Positions 32,883 to 40,069 of a stretch of DNA of 40,069 nucleotides are shown here, one piece after another (position 1 is the stretch's first letter; each line of letters starts with the position of its first letter). The stretch comes from Williamwhitmania sp. (GTDB lineage Bacteria; Bacteroidota; Bacteroidia; Bacteroidales; Williamwhitmaniaceae). Position numbers and translations under genes: made by a program. Where the stretch lies: assembly GCA_035529935.1 (NCBI GenBank), contig DATKVT010000125.1, positions 1 through 40,069 of the forward strand, in the 5' to 3' direction. The notes under the pieces were generated by a model. The model did no database searches, was not told where the DNA came from, and worked only from the letters and a program-made list of their open reading frames with translations.

Positions 32883-35072
32883 CTATGATATCTCTTTTTC
32901 TAATTTGGCTGGAAGCGTAAAAAAGAAGGTGGTTCCTTTTCCAACTTGACTCTCCACCCAAATTGTTCCCAAATTTTTGTTGATAAATTCTTTGCAAATG
33001 ATAAGGCCAAGTCCGGTGCCTTTTTCGTTCCAGGTGCCATGCGTGCTGTTTGAAGATTCTAGGGAAAATAATTCAGGAATCTTATCCTTTTCGATACCGA
33101 TGCCGTTGTCGGTAACAGCAACTTCAACTTGATTGTTGAGAACCTTAGTGGCAATCCATATTTTTCCTCCAGGTTGGGTGAATTTAATAGCATTACTCAA
33201 CAGGTTTCTAAGAACTGTACCAACTAACGTTTTATCTGCATAAGCGTAGGTAGAATCTTGTGACAGCAACTGGGCTGATATTTTCTTTCTCTGGAGAAGG
33301 TTAGCCTGAATATCAATCTCTTCACGAATTAGATGGTCGATGAGGAAGTATTCAGGGGCGAATGGAATTTTGCCAGTTTGCGTGCGTGACCATTCCAGTA
33401 AGTTTTCTATCAACAGGAAGAGTTTCTCTGCTGAATCATAAAGTGCCTTGCTGTATTCTTTAACGTCAGCCAACTTTTCCTCTTCAGCACTGGTGGCAAG
33501 AATATCGCTAAAGCCCAAAAGGGCGTTGAATGGATTCTTTAAGTCGTGAGCAATTATGGAAAAGAATTTATCTTTAGTTGCATTTAGTTGTTTGAGGTTT
33601 GCTTCAGATTCCTGCAGACGTTGATTAGCTCTTTCCATTTCACCGTTGGCAGCGGAGAGTAGTTTGTTGTTCTTCTTTTTCATCCGAAGATTGCTGAAAA
33701 GGGCTATTCCTAACAAAAGGGCAAGAAGGAGAGATATTATTAACGCATGTTGGAAAATTGCCTGCCTGTCGAGGTCCAGATTTTTTATCTGGTTGTCTTT
33801 TTTCAGAATGTTTATTTCATTTTCTTTTGCCTCCAAGTCAAATTTGGCTTGAACCTCTAACAACTTTTCGTTAGACTTTCGGCTGTAGAGGCTATCTTTA
33901 AGAATAATTTCCTTGGATTGGTATTCAAAAGCCTGCTTGTAATTTCCCATTTTCGCCTTAAGCTTCGAAAGAATCTGATAGCTTTCTTCCTGTATGTCAG
34001 TGGCCTTGATTGCAATGGCACTGTTCAGGGCTTCAAATACGTATTTGTGGCTTAGGTTGAACTGTTTTTTTGCGAAAAATACATTGGCTAAATTGTTTTT
34101 GGTATTGGCGATGCTGTATGCATCGTTAATTTCTTGCGAAAGTTTCAACGACGCAAAATAATGAGTTTCTGCTTTATCAAGCTGGTCGATTCGGGCATAA
34201 AGATAGCCAAGGTTGTTCAATGAAGTTGCCTGACCGTTTATGTCTTTCATCTCTTTAGCAATTTCGAGCGACCGTGTGTAGTATTCTAATGCCTTAGAAT
34301 TGTTGTGCTTGTCGTTGTATATTATACCAATGTTGTTCAGGGCAATAGAGACTCCATACTTATTGCCCATCTTTTGAAATGCTTCAAGTGCTCGCTGGTA
34401 ATGTTCAAGAGCTAGGTCTAGGTTCTGCATCTGTTCGTGAATGTTACCTATACTGTTATGAATGTTACCCGAATATTGACTGAGGTTGTTGGCGTAGAGT
34501 ATGTTTAAGGCAGATATGTAATATTCAAGTGCCTTGTTGGGTGTTCCCAAATCCGAATAAACTGTGCCGATGCTGCTAATATAATTTGCCTCTGAGCGAT
34601 AGTTGCTAAGTTCTCCCTCAATTGATGCTGCCTTTCGATAATAATCAATAGCCTTGATATACTCCTTTTTGTCTAGAAAGAGCAGGGCCAAATTGTTGTA
34701 AATCGAAGCAACTTTGCCTTTCTGTCCTTTCGCACTTCGTATTGCAAGCGATTTTTGGTAGTAGCTGATGGCGCCGTTGGAGTCACCTGTAATTGACAGG
34801 ATGTTAGCCATTGCGTTTTGAGCGTCACTTAAGAGTAGCTGATCGTCATTGTTTTGAGCGACGGTTGCAGATTCTTGTGCGTAGTATAGACTTGAATCGA
34901 CATTGATATACCAGTAATACTTCGAAAGATTGATGAGTGCTTGAACTTTTATGCTTGGCGTTGTTGCATTGTTAAGTTGCAGCAAAAGACTGTCAGGAGG
35001 CTGGGCCTTTCCCGTCCCCGCAAAAGCAGCCACTACTATGGCAATAATGCAAATGTTTTTTATGACAGCCAT
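32883..35072 (-). CDS. TPR sensor histidine kinase, paralogue
   Basis: 729 residues with the same plan as the kinase at 29806: signal peptide (MAVIKNICIIAIVVAAFAGTGKA), about seven TPR units (SIYNNLALLFLDKKEYIKAIDYY, SLNNLGYLYARIDQLDKAETHY), coiled coil, membrane segment near residues 437-464, H-box FFSIIAHDLKNPFNALLGF (His about 508), N-box NLLSNAIKFTQPGG and GTGLGLIICKEF. The H-box regions are nearly identical to those of the other kinase while the TPR arrays differ in length, which suggests tandem duplication followed by sensor divergence. It starts 84 nt after the xseA stop. Confidence 0.95.
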   Translation of the reverse strand: MAVIKNICIIAIVVAAFAGTGKAQPPDSLLLQLNNATTPSIKVQALINLSKYYWYINVDSSLYYAQESATVAQNNDDQLLLSDAQNAMANILSITGDSNGAISYYQKSLAIRSAKGQKGKVASIYNNLALLFLDKKEYIKAIDYYRKAASIEGELSNYRSEANYISSIGTVYSDLGTPNKALEYYISALNILYANNLSQYSGNIHNSIGNIHEQMQNLDLALEHYQRALEAFQKMGNKYGVSIALNNIGIIYNDKHNNSKALEYYTRSLEIAKEMKDINGQATSLNNLGYLYARIDQLDKAETHYFASLKLSQEINDAYSIANTKNNLANVFFAKKQFNLSHKYVFEALNSAIAIKATDIQEESYQILSKLKAKMGNYKQAFEYQSKEIILKDSLYSRKSNEKLLEVQAKFDLEAKENEINILKKDNQIKNLDLDRQAIFQHALIISLLLALLLGIALFSNLRMKKKNNKLLSAANGEMERANQRLQESEANLKQLNATKDKFFSIIAHDLKNPFNALLGFSDILATSAEEEKLADVKEYSKALYDSAEKLFLLIENLLEWSRTQTGKIPFAPEYFLIDHLIREEIDIQANLLQRKKISAQLLSQDSTYAYADKTLVGTVLRNLLSNAIKFTQPGGKIWIATKVLNNQVEVAVTDNGIGIEKDKIPELFSLESSNSTHGTWNEKGTGLGLIICKEFINKNLGTIWVESQVGKGTTFFFTLPAKLEKEIS

Positions 35073-35156
35073 GGAAAACCCAAATCTTGAACTGTTAAAA
35101 GTAAAAAAAATGCTGGATAATAGGAAAAATAAGCGGCGTTGTATTAATTGCTAAAC

Positions 35157-36539
35157 CTATTTGTTGTTGGATTTCATTACTTTACTTGTAATGATTCCGT
35201 CGATAAAGGTTGTCTCCAGAATTTCGTCTGATTCAACTATGGCTACCGATTTTACCGCTTTCCCCTTGATTCGAGTTATGGAGAAGCCTTTCCGGAGGAG
35301 ATTGTTCGGGTGCATGTTTGTGATGATAAGTGATCGGGTATGCAGTAGCTTATGCTCAGTAAGTATTGTTTGACCTAATTGATGAGTAAGTTCGTTTTTA
35401 ATCCTGCATAACGACTTGTTTTTCTCCTCAAAAATGGTCACAGGAGCCCTTTTAGCAAACAGTTGGAACGCATTTACCCGCAGCGCTTCTTTGCGGAGTT
35501 TTTGATCAACGCTACTCTTAATTTCCATGGCAATGCGTTCAACCTTTCGCTGTTTTAGAACGATGAGATTCTGAATTTTCCTAAAATTTTGGACGTGCTG
35601 CCTAAGGTTATCGTTCGCGATTTCAAAAAAGGACTCAAGGTAGTCAGCAACCCAATTTCCAAACTGAGAGAATTTTTGGTCAGCTTCTACCATGGTGGAT
35701 AGAATAAGCTCGGCTGCTGCTGTTGGTGTCTTAACAGATGTATGGGAAACCATGTCAGCAATGGAGATATCCTTGGTGTGTCCAATTCCGGTGATAACCG
35801 GCAAAGGCATTTGTGCAAGGTGTAGCGAAAGCCAGTAAGAGTCGAAGCAGGAGAGGTCGGCTTGCGCACCACCGCCTCTTATGAGAACAATAGCATCAAA
35901 TTTATCTCTTTCCTCAAAAATATTTTCTAGTGCTTTCAGAATAGATGGTTCTGCATCTTTACCCTGCATAATGGCGCCGAAGAGCGAAGTTTTGATGTAA
36001 AAGCCATGTGCATTGGACAGTAACTGGTGCATAAAGTCTTGGTATCCGGCCGATTTCTCTGATGCAATAACAGCTAATCGTTGAGGTATTTCAGGGAAAG
36101 GCAGCTGCTTGTTCATGTCAAAAACCCCGTCATCGATAAGTTGCTGAATGGTTTGTTGCCGCTGCAACTCTAACTCCCCTATGGTGTAAGTTGGGTCTAT
36201 GTCCATTACTTTAAGCGAAAGGCCATAAATTTCATGAAACTCAACGGTTGCCCGAATTAGAATTTTCATTCCCTCTGCCAGTGGCCGTCCGGTTGTCATT
36301 TCGAAATAGGGACGAAGCATTCGAAAAGTGGCTGCCCAAATGGTGGCTGAGGCCTTCGCTTTGATTGATGCGCTTCGGTCATCTTTCTGGATAAGTTCAA
36401 GGTAACAATGTCCTGATGCGCTAATTTTTATTTCGCTTATTTCAGCGATTACCCAAGCAGATTCCGGAAATCGTTCCTCCATTGCTTGCCGAATTTGCTG
36501 ATTCAGCTCATAGAGTGATATGTGCTTGGGTTGGCTCAT
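35157..36539 (-). CDS. xseA: Exodeoxyribonuclease VII large subunit
   Basis: 460 residues. The N-terminal OB-fold has SAWVIAEISEIKISASGHCYLELIQKDD. The catalytic core contains RLAVIASEKSAGYQDF, VLIRGGGAQADLSCFDSYWL and ITGIGHTKDISIADMVSH, the family signature with the catalytic GGG and His/Asp residues. A coiled-coil C-terminal region binds XseB. It degrades single-stranded DNA to oligonucleotides. It is 6 nt downstream of a T9SS subtilase gene, and its partner xseB is 5.4 kb further downstream, beyond two histidine kinases. Confidence 0.96.
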   Translation of the reverse strand: MSQPKHISLYELNQQIRQAMEERFPESAWVIAEISEIKISASGHCYLELIQKDDRSASIKAKASATIWAATFRMLRPYFEMTTGRPLAEGMKILIRATVEFHEIYGLSLKVMDIDPTYTIGELELQRQQTIQQLIDDGVFDMNKQLPFPEIPQRLAVIASEKSAGYQDFMHQLLSNAHGFYIKTSLFGAIMQGKDAEPSILKALENIFEERDKFDAIVLIRGGGAQADLSCFDSYWLSLHLAQMPLPVITGIGHTKDISIADMVSHTSVKTPTAAAELILSTMVEADQKFSQFGNWVADYLESFFEIANDNLRQHVQNFRKIQNLIVLKQRKVERIAMEIKSSVDQKLRKEALRVNAFQLFAKRAPVTIFEEKNKSLCRIKNELTHQLGQTILTEHKLLHTRSLIITNMHPNNLLRKGFSITRIKGKAVKSVAIVESDEILETTFIDGIITSKVMKSNNK

Positions 36540-36545
36540 CTATTA

Positions 36546-38186
36546 TTAATGTTTCACAAGTTTCTTTGTCCACCTACAATCCCCACACTCAACGTCCACG
36601 ATGTATATACTAGTTGGTAAATCTTTGCTAACGGTTAGGATGGTTGGGATTCCTTGAGAAACGGAAATTGTTTGCGATAGAATTTCTTTTCCTTCAAGGG
36701 TATATAGGTTAACAATTGCAGTTGGACTTGTTGGATGGCTCAGGGTGATGTAAATTTCATCAAAAAATGGGTTGGGATGAATCTCAAGGTTTTGGCATTT
36801 ATCCCCATCTTGGCTATTAAGCAGTAGTTTAAAGGCTACATCCATATTGGGAATGCCAAATCCAATGATATTGTTGGGTGCATTGTATTGGCTGCCGCTT
36901 CCTATGATTGCACTTCTTAACTCTTGGGCAGATGCAGAGGGAAATGCTTGCCACAAACAAGCTGATATTCCAGCAATTACAGGTGTGGCAAACGAGGTTC
37001 CACTTCCAACTCGGATGGTTCCATCGCCATCTACAACGGGAATGTTTGCTCCAAGAGCAGCAACTTCGGGCTTTACTCTTCCATCAGCAGATGGTCCATA
37101 GGAGGAGAAGCTCGCAGGTGATAAGCTGCTATTTACTGCTCCAACGGCCAGTATGCCATAGCTGTCGGCAGGAGCATCAAGGTGCTTCCATTCAAGGTTG
37201 CCTTCGTTACCTGCCGCATCTATAACGAGAATTCCCTTTGAAGCAGCCATGGAGCATGCCCGCGAAATAGGTGTTGTATTCCCATTTAAATCGCTGTAGG
37301 TATGATTTTGAGAAGCAACATCAAAGGTGGTATAGCCCAGCGAGCTAGTGATGACATCGGCACCTGCGCTATCGGCAAATTCAGCCGCCGCGGCCCACGT
37401 ATACTCTTCAATAATTTGTTCACTCTGAACATTTTCGCTACGAAGCAATAGATAGCTGGCGAGGGGAGCCGTCCCAACAAAGGTGTTAGGATCGTTCGAT
37501 GCCATTAATGAAAGCACATTTGTACCATGTTCACTTTCCTCAAATATATCTCCCCCAGAAGTCACGAAATCTTTGCTCGCCACAATTCTACCCCCAGTAA
37601 AGGATGGTTGTATTTCGACTGCTTGGTTAGCATGGAAAAATCCGGCATCTATTACAGCTATTATCATTCCATTGCCTTTAAAGCCGAGGCTGTGAAGGGA
37701 AATGCCATTTACCATATTGATGGCTTCAAAACCATATCCGTATTCGCTGGTTGACGCTTGCTCCGTGAATTGCTGGGATACTTTCGGCAAATAGCCAAAA
37801 TCACTGGAGGAAGAGGCAACAGTGGAATCAAAAATGAGCCTTACTTGGGAAACCATGGAAAGTTGTTCTATTTTTTCTAATTGAATTGGCGATGCCTCTA
37901 CCACTATACCGTTGAGCCATTTAAGTTGCTGCCTTATGGTTGATCCTGTTAGCTCAATGCTATCCAAATACTGTTTGCTTACTGGCAGGTCTTCTGTCGT
38001 AACGGCGATGTTCTGCTTTATCCTCCTTGCAATTGCCCGGTTGCTTAAAAATTCTTCCGGATGATTAACCGAGTAGTTGGTGCCAAACTTATCTGTAAAG
38101 CCAACCCAGTATAGGTTTTGGCTGAAAGCTCCACCTGCTAGTCCAAGACTGATGGCAATCAGAAGAATAAATGTGTAGATTTTCAT
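36546..38186 (-). CDS. S8 (subtilisin-like) protease with type IX secretion sorting domain
   Basis: 546 residues. Signal peptide (MKIYTFILLIAISLGLAGGA) and a propeptide to about residue 165. The subtilase domain has Asp in IIAVIDAGF (about 179), His in EESEHGTNVLS (about 219) and Ser in GSGTSFATPVIAG (about 400). The last 80 residues (LEIHPNPFFDEIYITL to VECGDCRWTKKLVKH) form a type A T9SS C-terminal sorting domain. It should be exported, matured and attached to the surface or released. It overlaps the upstream MORN-like gene by one base (TAATG), suggesting translational coupling. Confidence 0.95.
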   Translation of the reverse strand: MKIYTFILLIAISLGLAGGAFSQNLYWVGFTDKFGTNYSVNHPEEFLSNRAIARRIKQNIAVTTEDLPVSKQYLDSIELTGSTIRQQLKWLNGIVVEASPIQLEKIEQLSMVSQVRLIFDSTVASSSSDFGYLPKVSQQFTEQASTSEYGYGFEAINMVNGISLHSLGFKGNGMIIAVIDAGFFHANQAVEIQPSFTGGRIVASKDFVTSGGDIFEESEHGTNVLSLMASNDPNTFVGTAPLASYLLLRSENVQSEQIIEEYTWAAAAEFADSAGADVITSSLGYTTFDVASQNHTYSDLNGNTTPISRACSMAASKGILVIDAAGNEGNLEWKHLDAPADSYGILAVGAVNSSLSPASFSSYGPSADGRVKPEVAALGANIPVVDGDGTIRVGSGTSFATPVIAGISACLWQAFPSASAQELRSAIIGSGSQYNAPNNIIGFGIPNMDVAFKLLLNSQDGDKCQNLEIHPNPFFDEIYITLSHPTSPTAIVNLYTLEGKEILSQTISVSQGIPTILTVSKDLPTSIYIVDVECGDCRWTKKLVKH

Positions 38187-38986
38187 TAATATCCCATTTG
38201 CTCCAATGTATTTTCTGGTGTAGGTTCTTCGAACCTACCGGCATTCTTTTCGAGGTCGAGAAGTTGCTTGGTTTGCTCAAGATCAAGGGAGTCCTTGTTT
38301 GTTGCAACACCGTTGAGGAATGTAACAACTTTTGTCACATTCCCATCTTGATTGTAAAAAGTCCAAGCGCCATCCTTGAGCCCATCTTTATATAAGCCAG
38401 TGGAGATTGGTTTTCCATTTGTGCCAAACATTTTCATTAATCCATTTAACTTGCCATCTTGGAATGTGCCAATGTATTTTTGCTTCCCATTTGGATAATA
38501 AACCGTCCAACTGCCGGTTGGAACACCATTAACAAATTCTTTTTCTTCCATCAGTGTTCCTGTTTTGTAGTATTTGGAAGTTTTACCGTTGGTTTTACCA
38601 TTAGTGTAGTTTTCAACCATTACAAGAACAGAATCCTCGGAATAGTATTTCCAAATGCCATCTTTCTTTTCGCCAATGAATGCCCCTTGTGCTGCTATTT
38701 TTCCGTTTTTGTGAAAGTAGGAAGCGTGTGATGATCTTCCTTCCTTATCAAAAACAACCATCACTTTAGTCTCACCCGAATCATAAAACCTCGTAAGTGT
38801 GTCTATCGGGGTGTTGTTTTTGAATTTGGCAACGTATGCCTTGTTTCCGTTTTTATAGTATTTAATCCAGACCCCTTGTTTTCGACCCTGCGAATCCCAC
38901 TTGTTGGTATTGGGATTTTCTACTTGTGCAAAAGTTAATGAATGGCATATTACTGTGGATACCAGCAGGAAGAGAAGTTTTTTCAT
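38186..38986 (-). CDS. Exported MORN-like repeat protein
   Basis: 266 residues. Signal peptide (MKKLLFLLVSTVICHSLTFA) followed by tandem units of about 22-24 residues with the pattern YYxNGxxxxxGxFxxGKxxG (for example WTVYYPNGKQKYIGTFQDGK, YYKTGTLMEEKEFVNG). This fold is often labelled YwqK-type antitoxin, but nothing here suggests a toxin-antitoxin pair. The C-terminal 40 residues are acidic and non-repeated. It is co-transcribed with the subtilase gene and probably forms an exported or envelope-associated scaffold. Confidence 0.88.
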   Translation of the reverse strand: MKKLLFLLVSTVICHSLTFAQVENPNTNKWDSQGRKQGVWIKYYKNGNKAYVAKFKNNTPIDTLTRFYDSGETKVMVVFDKEGRSSHASYFHKNGKIAAQGAFIGEKKDGIWKYYSEDSVLVMVENYTNGKTNGKTSKYYKTGTLMEEKEFVNGVPTGSWTVYYPNGKQKYIGTFQDGKLNGLMKMFGTNGKPISTGLYKDGLKDGAWTFYNQDGNVTKVVTFLNGVATNKDSLDLEQTKQLLDLEKNAGRFEEPTPENTLEQMGY

Positions 38987-39041
38987 GGTGTAAAATTCTG
39001 TTGTAGTTTTTACGAATTTAATAAAGGTATTACAAATAGCA

Positions 39042-39069
39042 AAAGGGTTCCTTTTTTGGGGAACCCTTT
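39042..39069 (-). terminator. Terminator of dnaK
   Basis: Perfect 10-bp stem AAAGGGTTCC / GGAACCCTTT with an 8-nt loop, about 20 nt beyond the dnaK stop on the minus strand; downstream T content is modest. Confidence 0.8.
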
Positions 39070-39090
39070 CGTCTGTTATTTATGGCAGAA

Positions 39091-40069
39091 TTACTTTACT
39101 TCTTCAAAGTCAACGTCAGTCACCTCTTCGTTTCCTGCTTTTTGACCACCACCAGTGCTTTCACCAGCGTTTGCATCAGGTCCAGGTCCTTGTGATGATT
39201 GTTGGCTTGCCTTATAAAGATCTTCGCTAGCAGCTTGCCAAAGGGTATTCAACTCCTCTGAAGCCTTATCGAGCCTTTCAATGTTCTGGCTTTTGTGGGC
39301 CTCTTTAAGCTCGTTGAGTGCAGCCTCAATGGGTGCCTTCTTGTCAGCTGGCAGCTTGTCGCCAAATTCTTTCAGCTGCTTATCTGTTTGGAAAATTAAA
39401 CTGTCGGCAGCGTTAAACTTGTCAACCGTTTCGCGAGCCTTCTTGTCGGACTCCTCGTTGGCTTTTGCTTCCTCTCTCATTTTCTTGATTTCGTCGTCGG
39501 TCAATCCAGAGGAGGCTTCAATTCTAATCTTCTGCTCCTTGCCAGTTCCCTTGTCCTTTGCAGTAACGTGGAGAATACCGTTTGCATCAATGTCGAAAAT
39601 AACTTCAACTTGGGGAATACCACGCTGGGCAGGTGGGATACCGTCGAGATGGAACCTTCCAATAGTTTTGTTGTCCTTGGCCATTGGTCTTTCTCCCTGC
39701 AGCACGTGAATTTCCACTGTAGGCTGGTTGTCGGCCGCCGTGGTAAAGGTTTCCGATTTGCGAGTAGGTATGGTCGTGTTCGACTCTATCAACTTGGTGA
39801 AGACTCCTCCAAGGGTTTCAATACCAAGAGATAACGGTGTAACATCGAGTAGGAGAACATCCTTTACCTCACCGGTAAGAACGCCGCCCTGGATGGCAGC
39901 ACCAACGGCAACCACCTCGTCAGGGTTTACACCCTTAGACGGAGCTTTGCCAAAGAATTGCTCTACAATCTGCTGAATAGCAGGAATTCGCGTTGATCCA
40001 CCAACAAGAATAACTTCGCTGATTTCAGAAGTTGATAGCCCGGCATCGGAAAGAGCTTTCTTACATGGC
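39091..40069 (-). CDS. dnaK: Chaperone DnaK (Hsp70), C-terminal part
   Basis: 326 codons in frame to the right edge; the start is outside the window. The visible part covers the end of the ATPase domain ([36 protein letters not shown]), the linker [15 protein letters not shown], the substrate-binding beta-sandwich ([48 protein letters not shown]), the helical lid and the acidic tail ending TDVDFEEVK, which is the canonical Hsp70 terminus. It acts with DnaJ and GrpE in protein folding. Confidence 0.98.
   Translation of the reverse strand, partial: PCKKALSDAGLSTSEISEVILVGGSTRIPAIQQIVEQFFGKAPSKGVNPDEVVAVGAAIQGGVLTGEVKDVLLLDVTPLSLGIETLGGVFTKLIESNTTIPTRKSETFTTAADNQPTVEIHVLQGERPMAKDNKTIGRFHLDGIPPAQRGIPQVEVIFDIDANGILHVTAKDKGTGKEQKIRIEASSGLTDDEIKKMREEAKANEESDKKARETVDKFNAADSLIFQTDKQLKEFGDKLPADKKAPIEAALNELKEAHKSQNIERLDKASEELNTLWQAASEDLYKASQQSSQGPGPDANAGESTGGGQKAGNEEVTDVDFEEVK

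Noticed and set aside
29806..35072. Assembly duplication producing two copies of one kinase
   Set aside because: The two proteins differ in length (924 and 729) and across the TPR regions; only the catalytic motifs are nearly the same.
36847..37225. Plus-strand ORFs over the subtilase gene
   Set aside because: Antisense shadows of a gene with full catalytic and sorting motifs.
38186..38986. Toxin-antitoxin system, because MORN-like proteins are often named YwqK antitoxin
   Set aside because: It has a signal peptide, no toxin gene is adjacent, and it is coupled to a secreted protease gene.

Overview
The window reads as a chromosomal segment of a Bacteroidota member, probably in or near Bacteroidales. 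Evidence: a TonB-dependent receptor with an N-terminal carboxypeptidase-regulatory-like domain, a type IX secretion sorting domain on a subtilase, TPR-type histidine kinases, and -7 promoter elements of the form TAnnTTTG. It is densely coding. I see no tRNA, rRNA, insertion sequence or CRISPR array.

Layout. 1-212 is the start of a receiver-domain response regulator (minus strand). 438-4460 is an efflux operon: HlyD-like adaptor, ABC ATPase, two small unknown proteins, TolC-like outer membrane factor. It has no ABC permease. 4493-10798 holds a GNAT acetyltransferase, a lipoprotein amidohydrolase, a beta-helix-like lipoprotein, an endonuclease/exonuclease/phosphatase protein and a CCA-adding-type nucleotidyltransferase. 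Next come a thioredoxin and a complete thiamine module at 11398-15423: promoter, TPP riboswitch, TonB receptor, PnuT-like transporter, thiamine pyrophosphokinase.

15425-20490 is a probable nitrosative-stress locus. It has two small cupins, hybrid cluster protein (Hcp), a 4Fe-4S ferredoxin and a divergent Crp/Fnr regulator. A palindrome sits at an activator-like position upstream of the ferredoxin-hcp promoter. Between the two cupins lies a four-hairpin RNA candidate with its own promoter. 20764-23240 encodes an oligopeptide-type binding lipoprotein overlapping a BadF/BadG-type kinase.

23237-27568 looks like a self-contained module. A STAND (NACHT-like) NTPase with an N-terminal HTH-like domain and a helical C-terminus is divergent from a two-gene operon. 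That operon encodes an unknown protein and a cytoplasmic trypsin-fold protein that keeps GNSGGP but seems to lack the catalytic His and Asp. This is the best candidate here for an undescribed system.

27680-29545 is aspartase fused to a Crp-type cyclic-nucleotide-binding domain. On the minus strand from 29596 to 38986 the order is xseB, two paralogous TPR histidine kinases, xseA, a T9SS subtilase and a MORN-like repeat protein, so the two exonuclease VII subunits are split by the kinases. The window ends inside dnaK (C-terminal part).
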